Of a stretch of DNA of 11,996 nt, positions 1 to 5,022 are shown in pieces. Source of the DNA: JANYJJ01 sp038241115 (lineage in GTDB: Bacteria; Pseudomonadota; Gammaproteobacteria; Burkholderiales; Burkholderiaceae_C); assembly GCA_038241115.1 (NCBI GenBank), contig JBBRGA010000105.1, positions 1 through 11,996 of the forward strand. Direction: 5' to 3'. How positions within the stretch are numbered: the first letter of the stretch is position 1; every line of letters starts with the position of its first letter. The notes below the pieces were generated by a model. That model was given only the letters and a program-made list of their open reading frames with translations, did no database searches and was not told the origin of the DNA. The translations under genes were made by a program, and so were the position numbers.

Positions 1-141
1 AACGCCTTGCAATAACTCCGCGGCAATCAAGTCGCCAACCGCGATGCGGGTTCGGCCAAAAAGCGAGTCCAGAAGAGCTACCTGCGGCGTGTCCGCCGAG
101 CGAAAGTAATCGACCCACACGCTCGAAACGACAAGAATCAC
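1..141 (-). CDS. vapC: VapC-type PIN-domain toxin, N-terminal part (runs off the window)
   Basis: This is the first 47 codons of a PIN-domain ribonuclease, the toxin half of a VapBC pair; VapC proteins cleave RNA, often tRNA. It begins with GTG at 141-139, and the GTGA overlaps the vapB stop codon by 3 bases, the usual translational coupling of antitoxin then toxin. The translation reads VILVVSSVWVDYFRSADT, and further on GDLIAAELLQG, both typical of the VapC N-terminus, including the conserved Glu at residue 42. One thing is odd: residue 5, where most VapC proteins carry the first metal-binding Asp (pattern LVDSSVW), is Val, encoded by GTT. The rest of the active site lies outside the window, so the gene could be inactive or belong to a subgroup with another arrangement. 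The family call is firm; activity is not. Confidence 0.85.
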   Translation of the reverse strand, partial: MILVVSSVWVDYFRSADTPQVALLDSLFGRTRIAVGDLIAAELLQGV

Positions 142-332
142 CTGTCAGTCCTCAGGGCGTTCAGGTCCCCTTCCCAGGGAATATTGCCTCGCAGCTCTCG
201 CGCTTTCTCTTGAGCACGGAGGTCAAGCAAGGTCCGCAGCCCAAGCTCAACCGCTTCCTTCTTGGTCTTCGCACCGGTTGCACGAAGCGCATCTTTCATG
301 AGCTTGTCATCTATCTCAATGTTCGTACGCAT
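138..332 (-). CDS. vapB: VapB-type antitoxin
   Basis: A 64-residue antitoxin that would bind and neutralise VapC and, with it, repress its own promoter. The N-terminus MRTNIEIDDKLMKDALR is the ribbon-helix-helix-like DNA-binding part; KTKKEAVELGLRTLL follows, and the C-terminal segment RELRGNIPWEGDLNALR is the toxin-wrapping tail seen in VapB proteins paired with PIN toxins. ATG 332 was chosen over a longer upstream frame because the family begins exactly at MRTNIEID and because GAGGT lies 8 bases upstream. Its stop overlaps the vapC start. A perfect inverted repeat just upstream (334-363) is a likely operator. The gene points against brnTA and the acetyltransferase, which fits a reversed cassette with its own promoter. 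Confidence 0.9.
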   Translation of the reverse strand: MRTNIEIDDKLMKDALRATGAKTKKEAVELGLRTLLDLRAQEKARELRGNIPWEGDLNALRTDR

Positions 333-333
333 T

Positions 334-363
334 ATGTGTACCTCAGCGAGTTCAGGTACACAT
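334..363 (-). promoter_or_regulatory. Inverted repeat, probable VapBC operator
   Basis: Two perfect 10-bp arms, ATGTGTACCT (334-343) and AGGTACACAT (354-363), are separated by 10 bp. The element ends one base before the vapB ATG. It overlaps a plausible minus-strand -10 box TAAAAT (367-362) with a weak -35 TTCGGC (390-385) 17 bp away. One arm also contains the vapB Shine-Dalgarno GAGGT. VapBC complexes normally bind such repeats to autorepress. The operator role is inferred; the repeat is seen directly. Confidence 0.7.
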
Positions 364-398
364 TTTATCACCGCGTTTATCACTGCCGAAACACGGAA

Positions 399-438
399 GC
401 CTGGCCCCTTGCTCAATCGGCGCGCAAACGGCATGTCA
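399..438 (+). repeat. attC-like repeat, copy 1 (degenerate)
   Basis: GCCTGGC (399-405) stands where copies 2 and 3 have GCCTAAC and GCCTGAC. Six bases later a 28-bp segment (411-438) matches copy 2 (1247-1274) at 25 of 28 positions. The distal half of the palindrome is poorly preserved. A GTTGGAC box fitting the attC core consensus GTTRRRY occurs at 524-530, which would give a 132-bp site if it belongs to this copy. The site separates vapBC from brnTA. Confidence 0.5.
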
Positions 439-630
439 GGTTGGCCATCAAGCGCTGGGCAAGTGCCCAATTTTGCGATTACCGTTCAACGCGCCTTGCC
501 ATCGTCGTCCGCTTCGCTCGAACGTTGGACACCACAAGGGAGATCGCGGTGAAGCTCTGGACAGGAACCACCGAAGAGGGCGTCCTTGCATTCCTTAGGC
601 GTCGTAATCACAACCCGCTCGACATCTGCG

Positions 631-659
631 TGGACATCTGCGCTTTATGTAGCTACACT
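631..659 (+). promoter_or_regulatory. Probable brnTA promoter with palindrome over the -10
   Basis: TGGACA (631-636) and TACACT (654-659) are separated by 17 bp, a good sigma-70 match. The perfect 10-bp palindrome TGTAGCTACA (648-657) overlaps the -10 box, a natural place for autorepression by BrnA. The 10-bp direct repeat GACATCTGCG (621-630 and 633-642) surrounds the -35. The predicted start of transcription (about 665-667) coincides with the GTG codon of brnT, so the transcript may be leaderless. Confidence 0.55.
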
Positions 660-664
660 AAAGC

Positions 665-958
665 GTGAGAGTCGACTTCGATCCGGCCAAGGACCGCCTC
701 AACACCGAGAAGCATGGGCTGTCGCTGGCACTCGCCGCCTCGCTTGAATGGGACGAAGCTCTTCTCTGGATAGATGAACGCAGGGACTACGGCGAGTACC
801 GTGTCCTGGCACTCGCGCCAAAGACTGGAATCCTCTACTACGTCGCCTTCGTGGACAGAGGCGAAGTTAGAAGAATCATCAGCCTGCGGCGCGCCAACCG
901 TCGAGAGGTGAAGCGCTATGTCCAAACAAGTGAAGAAGACTCCGATTCAGATGCCTAG
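665..958 (+). CDS. brnT: BrnT-type toxin (type II toxin-antitoxin)
   Basis: A 97-residue protein of the BrnT family, RelE-fold ribonuclease toxins that stop translation. The N-terminus VDFDPAKDRLNTEKHGLS and the segment RRIISLRRANRREVKRYV near residues 69-86 match the family's two best-conserved blocks, and the length is usual. GTG 665 is chosen because the family begins at this point and nothing upstream in frame resembles it. No Shine-Dalgarno is visible; the predicted promoter places the transcript start at or next to this codon. The antitoxin gene starts inside this gene, the toxin-first order typical of brnTA. The acidic tail SEEDSDSDA comes from the overlap region. Family assignment is firm; activity is untested. 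Confidence 0.88.
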   Translation: MRVDFDPAKDRLNTEKHGLSLALAASLEWDEALLWIDERRDYGEYRVLALAPKTGILYYVAFVDRGEVRRIISLRRANRREVKRYVQTSEEDSDSDA

Positions 959-1232
959 CGTTGCAGAAGATCGAAAGATCACCGCTGCAGCAAAGTCTGA
1001 CCCAGACGCCCAACCTCTGAGCGCTAACGAGCTGGCCGCAATGGTTCCGGCGCGGGCGCTGCGCGGGCGCCCTCCTTTGGCAAACAAGAAGCAGTTGGTT
1101 TCGGTGCGCTACAGCCCGGAGGTCATCAGCTTCTTCCGCTCCACTGGCGAAGGCTGGCAGGCCCGCATGGACGGAGTCCTTAAGCAGTACATCGAAAAAC
1201 AGGGCAGGCGTCGTGCGCGCGGCGACGCCTAA
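918..1232 (+). CDS. brnA: BrnA-type antitoxin
   Basis: A 104-residue antitoxin expected to dimerise through a C-terminal ribbon-helix-helix fold, bind BrnT, and repress the shared promoter. The segment QLVSVRYSPEVISFFRSTGE (59-78) followed by GWQARMDGVLKQYIE (79-93) is the typical BrnA block; the basic stretch ALRGRPPLANKK precedes it. ATG 918 overlaps brnT by 41 bases and has GAGGTG 8 bases upstream. An in-frame ATG at 951, overlapping the brnT stop by 8 bases, is a possible alternative start. The stop TAA lies within GCCTAAC, the first box of the attC-like site, supporting a brnTA cassette. Confidence 0.88.
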   Translation: MSKQVKKTPIQMPSVAEDRKITAAAKSDPDAQPLSANELAAMVPARALRGRPPLANKKQLVSVRYSPEVISFFRSTGEGWQARMDGVLKQYIEKQGRRRARGDA

Positions 1233-1297
1233 CTTTCGTCGTATTCGCTCAAGCGGCGCGCCTACGGCATGTCACCCGCTTGCTTCATAAGTTAAGT
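1227..1297 (+). repeat. attC-like site, copy 2 (best preserved)
   Basis: Four boxes appear in attC order: GCCTAAC (1227-1233, fits RYYYAAC), CAAGCGG (1250-1256), its exact reverse complement CCGCTTG (1276-1282), and GTTAAGT (1291-1297, fits GTTRRRY). The brnA stop codon TAA is inside the first box. The outer boxes pair over four bases only, and the left spacer (16 bp) is longer than the right (8 bp), so the site has probably diverged. The next gene begins almost at once, as in packed cassettes. Confidence 0.6.
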
Positions 1298-1741
1298 CGC
1301 ACGAACCCACCCACGCCGCTCTTCTGCCGTGAAATAGCGGTCTCGGATGACCTTGCTGCCCCCACGCAGCTGATCCGTTCTGCGTACGCCCCACATGCTG
1401 CAGGCGGTTTGCGCTACTGGGCCACGCATCAGTCCACGGAAGACATCGCCAAGCCACTGGCATCAGGCCACGGCTTCGTGGGCGAACTCAATGGAGAAGT
1501 GGTCGCAACGGTCACTCTCATGCGGCCGCAGCCCGCCTCCAAAGTCGAACTCTTGCGGGAGCCTGGTACGTGGTCTTTTGGGCAGTTCGCCGTCGCACCC
1601 GAGCACAATCTCAAGGGCCTCGGCAAGCAAATCCATGACTTCGTAGTCGCCTACGCCGCCGCTCATGGCTGCACCAAGATGGCGCTGCACACAGCGCAAC
1701 CAGCGGCGGCCTTGATCGCCACGTACCAGTCTTGGGGTTAG
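1280..1741 (+). CDS. GNAT-family N-acetyltransferase, cut short by an in-frame TAG
   Basis: The 153-residue product resembles GNAT acetyltransferases, which move an acetyl group from acetyl-CoA to an amine; the substrate is unknown. Residues about 19-40 look like the family's first strand and helix (EIAVSDDLAAPTQLIRSAY). Residues 100-117 (FGQFAVAPEHNLKGLGKQ) form motif A with a near-consensus acetyl-CoA loop, K-G-L-G-K. ALHTAQPAAALIATYQSWG is the motif B helix region. There the protein stops, where relatives continue as a Tyr-containing strand; the next 32 codons in the same frame restore it (see 1742-1840). The final beta strands are therefore missing unless TAG is read through. The first usable start is TTG 1280, inside the attC-like site; no ATG fits, so the start is uncertain. 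Confidence 0.7.
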   Translation: MLHKLSRTNPPTPLFCREIAVSDDLAAPTQLIRSAYAPHAAGGLRYWATHQSTEDIAKPLASGHGFVGELNGEVVATVTLMRPQPASKVELLREPGTWSFGQFAVAPEHNLKGLGKQIHDFVVAYAAAHGCTKMALHTAQPAAALIATYQSWG

Positions 1742-1840
1742 GCGCTGGTGGGCACATGTGACTGGCGCCCCCACACAAACTTCCTGAGCGTGCTCATGTC
1801 AAAGCCGCTCACGGCAACGCCCAGCGCGAGCGTGGCCTGA
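1742..1840 (+). pseudogene. Severed C-terminal part of the GNAT acetyltransferase
   Basis: Directly after the TAG at 1739-1741, in the same frame, the sequence reads ALVGTCDWRPHTNFLSVLMS, then KPLTATPSASVA and TGA. This is the expected end of a GNAT fold (a strand carrying V-G-T, then a hydrophobic strand ending in M-S-K). The codon after Trp-Gly is often Tyr or Phe in relatives, and TAC or TAT to TAG is a single change. The TGA (1838-1840) is inside the GCCTGAC box of attC-like copy 3, which independently supports this as the ancestral gene end. Confidence 0.65.
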
Positions 1841-1877
1841 CCTCACGCGCAAGCGTAGCGCCAACGGCAGGTTGCGA
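1835..1877 (+). repeat. attC-like repeat, copy 3 (degenerate)
   Basis: GCCTGAC (1835-1841) is followed at the same distance as in copy 1 by a 26-bp segment (1847-1872) matching copy 2 at 21 of 26 positions. CGCAA (1848-1852) could pair with TTGCG (1872-1876). A clear GTTRRRY box is missing. The box GCCTGAC contains the TGA that would end the acetyltransferase without its amber mutation. This copy marks the right end of the island, before the minus-strand DUF1295 gene. Confidence 0.45.
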
Positions 1878-1944
1878 AACCCGGTCTGAAGCGCCAAGTA
1901 CTAGGTGCGGGGGACGAAGTAAGTTTTTAATTCGGGCGTGGGCG

Positions 1945-2715
1945 TCAAGGTTGGGTTTGCCTCGCGCGGCCCGGGAAGAAGGCGTTGGTGCGCGCGATGT
2001 AATCGCGGTAGCCGGGGCGCCGCTCGGTCATGTCGTGCTCCAACAGCGCCACGCCCGAGACCTTCAACAGCAGTACCGTCATCAGCGCGGGCGAGGCGAT
2101 CGCCCACCATGCCTGCATCGACATGGCGATCAAGTAAATGCCCCACCACACGCAGAATTCACCGAAGTAGTTGGGGTGGCGCGAGGTGCGCCAAAGGCCG
2201 CGGTCCATGACCTGACCTTTATGGGCCGGGTCGGCTTTGAATCGGGCCAGTTGCCAGTCGGCCACGGCTTCAAATGAAATGCCGAAAGCGACCACGCAGA
2301 CGCCCAGGGTGTCGATCCAGTTCCACGGATTCGTGTTGATGAAGGCGGCCAGCGTCGACAGGGAAACAACCCAAGCCAGCAGAACCTGCAAGCCGAACAC
2401 CATCACCAGGCTCGTCCAGCGAAATTTAGGCCCGTTGCGATCACGCATGGCCTTGTAGCGACGGTCTTCAGGCTCGCCCCAACTGCGCCAGGTGATGTGG
2501 GCCGACAGGCGCAACGCCCAGACAGCAACAAGGAAGACCACCACCACGGCGCGGGGGCCGGTCTGCGGCGCGGCGATGAAGTGAGTTGCCGCAGCCAGCA
2601 GGATAAAAAGGGGCCACAGGCTGTCGGCGATGCTGACGTCGTTTTTGATCAGGCTCGCCAGCCAGGCACCGACAGCCAGAACGGCTATCGGCAGCAACGC
2701 GTGCAGTGCGAGCAT
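1945..2715 (-). CDS. DUF1295 / steroid 5-alpha-reductase-like membrane protein
   Basis: A 256-residue integral membrane protein of the DUF1295 group, related to 3-oxo-5-alpha-steroid 4-dehydrogenases and isoprenylcysteine methyltransferases. Hydrophobic segments lie near residues 3-22, 32-50, 56-74, 103-126, 134-150, 188-204 and 206-225. The conserved signature is RTSRHPNYFGEFCVWWG (176-192), with DWQLARFKAD (153-162) before it and GYRDYIARTNAFFP near the end; these form the predicted NADPH-binding, membrane-embedded active region. The substrate is unknown. ATG 2715 is preferred: the upstream extension to 2811 is basic and overlaps the remnant of a fasciclin gene in another frame. No convincing ribosome-binding site is visible. 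Confidence 0.82.
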   Translation of the reverse strand: MLALHALLPIAVLAVGAWLASLIKNDVSIADSLWPLFILLAAATHFIAAPQTGPRAVVVVFLVAVWALRLSAHITWRSWGEPEDRRYKAMRDRNGPKFRWTSLVMVFGLQVLLAWVVSLSTLAAFINTNPWNWIDTLGVCVVAFGISFEAVADWQLARFKADPAHKGQVMDRGLWRTSRHPNYFGEFCVWWGIYLIAMSMQAWWAIASPALMTVLLLKVSGVALLEHDMTERRPGYRDYIARTNAFFPGRARQTQP

Positions 2716-2737
2716 TTCGGTGATCCGTCGGTAACGC

Positions 2738-2881
2738 TCAGCGACACCTACACCGTCTATTGAGCGCCGTGACCAGGCTCTTGAAATTGCCCTCAGCCAC
2801 CGCGGTGTCAACGATGTCCGCAGCTTGGGTTGACATTGCGGCCAGCGCGAGCGAGTTGGCAGTGAAGATGTCTTTCTTCAT
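2738..2881 (-). pseudogene. Truncated secreted fasciclin (FAS1) gene
   Basis: An ATG at 2881 opens a 47-codon frame. Residues 1-20 (MKKDIFTANSLALAAMSTQA) look like a signal peptide ending Q-A. Residues 22-40 (DIVDTAVAEGNFKSLVTAL) match the start of a FAS1 domain, closely resembling IIDTAVAAGNFKTLAAAL of the intact gene upstream. After about 2762 the similarity ends and the frame continues with an unrelated basic tail, CRCR, to TGA. About 100 residues of the domain are missing, so a deletion or rearrangement joined this stub to the region ahead of the DUF1295 gene. It may still be translated, but it cannot form a FAS1 fold. Confidence 0.7.
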
Positions 2882-2953
2882 CAGTTCTTTCGATAAAGGG
2901 CTGCGGCAACCCTGCGCTTGACGGCACCGCAGCGGTTGATGAATCTATGGGAG

Positions 2954-3367
2954 TCAGGCCGGCGGCATCAGCACTGCGTCGACGCAATGGATCACGCCGT
3001 TGCTGCATTCGATGTCGGTCTTGGTGACGTGAACGTTGCCGTTGAGCTTCACTCCGCCTTGTGTACCGATCTTCAACTCGGCGCCGTTGACCGTCTTGGC
3101 CGACTTGCCGTCCATCTTCATCACGTCGGCAGCCATCACCTTGCCGCTGACCACGTGGTAAGTGAGGATGCCCTTGAGCTTGGGTATGTCCTTGAGCAGC
3201 GCGTCCACTGTGCCGGCTGGCAGTTTGGCGAAGGCCTCGTCGGTAGGCGCAAACACGGTGAAGGGGCCTGTGCCTTTGAGCGTGTCTACCAAGCCTGCGG
3301 CTGTCAACGCAGCGGCCAAAGTTTTGAAGTTGCCGGCGGCAACGGCTGTGTCGATGATGTTGTGCAT
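2954..3367 (-). CDS. Fasciclin (FAS1) domain protein
   Basis: A 137-residue single FAS1 domain, a fold used in adhesion and cell-surface interactions. All family landmarks are present: NIIDTAVAAGNFKTL at the start, the H1 block TVFAPTDEAFAKLP (37-50), the YH pair (70-71), and the H2 block NGVIHCVDAVLMP (123-135). No signal peptide is predicted, so this version may be cytoplasmic, unlike the truncated neighbour that carries one. ATG 3367 is chosen over TTG 3385 because AGGA lies 7 bases upstream and the FAS1 domain begins at once. The fragment at 2738-2881 lies 72 bp downstream, so the two were probably tandem paralogues. Confidence 0.88.
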   Translation of the reverse strand: MHNIIDTAVAAGNFKTLAAALTAAGLVDTLKGTGPFTVFAPTDEAFAKLPAGTVDALLKDIPKLKGILTYHVVSGKVMAADVMKMDGKSAKTVNGAELKIGTQGGVKLNGNVHVTKTDIECSNGVIHCVDAVLMPPA

Positions 3368-3633
3368 ATAGGTGTCCTGGTTCAAACGGGCTGCTTGAAA
3401 GGATGTTCAGCAGGGCCCGATGCCGGTGGAATGCAACGGCAAGGAGCGATAGTGCGTGCCACGCGGCAACCCGTCGGTGCGACAGCCCACATAGCAGCCA
3501 AGCGCAAAAACACGTCGTTGGTTTGGGAATGCGGCAGTGCGAAGGCTGCAAGATGCCCCCTCTGCGGGCCGCCTTGACATGTGTAATCGAGCCGTTCAAT
3601 CAGCGCGCTATTCAGTTGACGCTGCGCGAGGCC
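3368..3633. other. Intergenic region between tspO and the fasciclin gene
   Basis: About 266 bp without a convincing gene. Long open frames cross it on both strands, but their residue make-up (very rich in Arg, His, Cys) and lack of family motifs mark them as shadows. A consensus-like TTGACA at 3574-3579 on the plus strand has no matching -10 and no gene after it. No clear terminator hairpin was found. Confidence 0.4.
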
Positions 3634-4188
3634 TCACCCCAAAACTTGTGGATTGAGCTGCCAGATCGAAAAGTTGAGTGCGCCAGCGAAGCTGACCCAC
3701 AGCAGATACGGAATGAGCAGAGCGCCTGCCAGGGGGCGAATGCGCCAGAAAGCCACCATGGTCGCCACCACGAGCACCCAGAGCAGCAGGATGTCGGCGA
3801 ATGCCAAAGCGCCTTGGCTCCACGCAAAGAAGAGCCATGTCCACAGGGCGTTCACCGCCAGCTGCAATACAAACAAGGACAGTGCCGCGCGGGTTGCGCG
3901 CGAGTTGTCGGCGCGCCAGACCAGCCAGGCGGCGATGCCCATCAAGGCGTACAGGACGGTCCAGACCGGTCCAAAGACCGAGGGCGGCGGAGCCCAACTG
4001 GGCTGAGACAGCTGCCCATAAAAAGGAGCGGCGCGTATCGACGCCACGGCACCGATGCCAGAGGCGACAAAACTGATGGCAAGCCAAACAAGCAGGCCAA
4101 CAGCCTGCCTGGTCTTTGACGGGGTTGATGCGCGGTCAAGTGAACTCGCGGGGCTGTGAAGGGAGAGTTTCTTGGCGGGTGCGGTCAT
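3634..4188 (-). CDS. tspO: TspO/MBR family membrane protein
   Basis: A 184-residue protein related to the outer-membrane/mitochondrial tryptophan-rich sensory protein TspO, which binds porphyrins and in bacteria affects tetrapyrrole handling and stress responses. After about 28 polar N-terminal residues there are five hydrophobic segments (near 30-50, 73-93, 99-118, 124-144 and 150-170). The signature PSWAPPPSVFGPVWTVLYAL (62-81) is the conserved TM1-TM2 loop and helix; WTWLFFAWSQGALAFADI and the ending ALNFSIWQLNP are also typical. ATG 4188 is supported by AGGAGG (4198-4193) four bases upstream; the open frame extends 17 codons further without better signals. The polar N-terminal extension is longer than usual. 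The symbol reflects the family only; I cannot show function. Confidence 0.88.
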   Translation of the reverse strand: MTAPAKKLSLHSPASSLDRASTPSKTRQAVGLLVWLAISFVASGIGAVASIRAAPFYGQLSQPSWAPPPSVFGPVWTVLYALMGIAAWLVWRADNSRATRAALSLFVLQLAVNALWTWLFFAWSQGALAFADILLLWVLVVATMVAFWRIRPLAGALLIPYLLWVSFAGALNFSIWQLNPQVLG

Positions 4189-4325
4189 GGAACCTCCTGG
4201 TTTGGTAACGCTGAACTGCGTGCGGTAGTGCAACGGCAATTTGGCAACGTATCTACCCTGCGCTTTTCCCGTGCTTTCGTCCGTGTGTTGGCGTACGCAA
4301 TCGGCTGCGTGAGAAATGTAGCGAA

Positions 4326-4700
4326 CTACTCCGATCGCTTGAGCAAGACAACATGGGAAACGCTTGCGACTGATCGACCAGACCCAACGATGTAGCTTTC
4401 GAATTGCGCGCCTGAGCTAAAAGACCGAGCCACCGCGAATTGGCCCTCGTACTGCCAACGATTTGACGCGCGCTTCAAGAACACAGGAATCGCGAGTCGC
4501 TGAAGCGCGAACTGTCCACTGACGGGGCTTGTGCGTGCGCCTCGACCACAAAGTACCACCTCAGGAGCCTGTGGACTGAACGCTTTGCTCAGACAAGCCG
4601 CCACGATGGCGCCGTTGTGGGTGGGCAAGCACGACACGACGCTGCCGCCGAGGTGTGCATGAATCTCACCGCGTGTGTATTCACAGCCGACGGTGAACAC
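4326..4700 (-). CDS. Uncharacterised 124-residue protein, coupled to the upstream small gene
   Basis: A GTG-started frame whose first G is the last base of the upstream TAG stop (TAGTG), suggesting translational coupling. The protein reads as a real globular domain: YTRGEIHAHLGGSVVSCLP (8-26), NGAIVAACLS (29-38), SPQAPEVVLCGRG (42-54), then IPVFLKRASNRWQYEGQFAV (71-90). I recall this pattern (YTR..I...LGG...LP, APE..L.G.G, IPVF.KR..N.W.Y.G) from uncharacterised bacterial and fungal proteins, with no assigned role; I cannot name the family with certainty. There is no signal peptide or membrane segment. Codon use is less GC-biased at third positions than in the neighbours, which may mean later acquisition. 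Confidence 0.6.
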   Translation of the reverse strand: MFTVGCEYTRGEIHAHLGGSVVSCLPTHNGAIVAACLSKAFSPQAPEVVLCGRGARTSPVSGQFALQRLAIPVFLKRASNRWQYEGQFAVARSFSSGAQFESYIVGSGRSVASVSHVVLLKRSE

Positions 4701-4867
4701 TACTTCAAGGTTTTCTTGGACTTGGCAGTCTTGCTGGACTTCTCAAAGTCCTCGGTGCTGGGTGCACCCGGCTCTGAGGGCTTGCGCATGTGCTCCTTGC
4801 TGCCTCGGGCGATGCGCTCTTTTTTCGCGCGGATGTTGGCGTACAAACCGGGTTTGGCAGTGGTCAT
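4700..4867 (-). CDS. Small basic protein, KPGLYANI...MRKP type
   Basis: A 55-residue, lysine-rich soluble protein that starts MTTAKPGLYANIRAKKERIA, continues GSKEHMRKPSEPGAP, and ends in a Lys/Ser tract (KSSKTAKSKKTLK). I recognise the layout K-P-G-L-Y/W-A-N-I, R-I, G-S, M-R-K-P, G-A-P, K-T-A-K from small conserved bacterial proteins of unknown function (DUF6321-like; the number is from memory). ATG 4867 has AAGGA about 7 bases upstream. Its stop overlaps the GTG start of the next gene by one base, so the two are very probably one operon. The composition would suit nucleic-acid binding, but that is only a guess. Confidence 0.7.
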   Translation of the reverse strand: MTTAKPGLYANIRAKKERIARGSKEHMRKPSEPGAPSTEDFEKSSKTAKSKKTLK

Positions 4868-5022
4868 CTGGGGTTCCTTTTGTCGGCCTGCGAATGGTTA
4901 GCGAGCGTCATTGCCTGATCTGCAGTACCCGCGGCCGCGAATTCAAGATTACGCCTACAGGCAGCAGCCTCTACTCGAGTGGCAAAGTGCCAGAACCGCC
5001 TTTAAACAAACGCGTGTTGTCT
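4868..5022. other. Intergenic stretch with a dense cluster of cloning-type restriction sites
   Basis: Between two minus-strand genes lie a PstI site (4920-4925), SacII (4929-4934), NotI (4931-4938), EcoRI (4939-4944) and XhoI (4974-4979), plus MluI (ACGCGT) near 5008-5013. No gene or clear terminator is seen. Such a run resembles a polylinker, although chance is possible in GC-rich DNA. Confidence 0.4.

Larger units (their letters stand above)
1..1885. mobile_element. Probable degenerate integron gene-cassette array (no integrase in window)
   Basis: Three related attC-like repeats (399-438, 1227-1297, 1835-1877) separate vapBC, brnTA and a GNAT acetyltransferase. Each plus-strand gene ends in the first box of a repeat: brnA stops within GCCTAAC, and the acetyltransferase, read through its amber codon, stops within GCCTGAC. 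A stop codon placed inside the attC inverse core box is a hallmark of integron cassettes. Toxin-antitoxin pairs and acetyltransferases are common cassette cargo in chromosomal integrons. No intI or attI is visible, so this would be a cassette cluster lacking an integrase, or the end of an array continuing to the left. Boundaries are approximate. It could instead be an ordinary island with a dispersed intergenic repeat. Confidence 0.5.

Noticed and set aside
456..469. TGGGCA-AG-TGCCCA hairpin followed by ATTTT as a rho-independent terminator
   Set aside because: The stem is six pairs with a two-base loop (five with a four-base loop), the T-run is four, and no plus-strand gene ends just before it.
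484..530. GTTCAAC...GTTGGAC pair as a separate complete attC site
   Set aside because: Both outer boxes fit the consensus, but no complementary inner boxes at the right spacing could be found; only GTTGGAC is kept as a possible end box of copy 1.
2716..2811. N-terminal extension of the DUF1295 protein to 2811
   Set aside because: The added residues are basic and unlike a membrane protein start, and the stretch includes the fasciclin remnant in another frame.
2808..3599. Minus-strand open frame of 263 codons over the fasciclin gene
   Set aside because: It overlaps the intact FAS1 gene in another frame, lacks motifs, and is full of Arg/His/Cys.
3574..3602. Consensus TTGACA on the plus strand as a promoter
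   Set aside because: No acceptable -10 at 16-18 bp and no plus-strand gene downstream.
4317..4328. Minus-strand GTAG-TTCG-CTAC hairpin with a UUCG-type loop at the end of the 124-residue gene
   Set aside because: Only four base pairs, and the following sequence is not a proper T-run.
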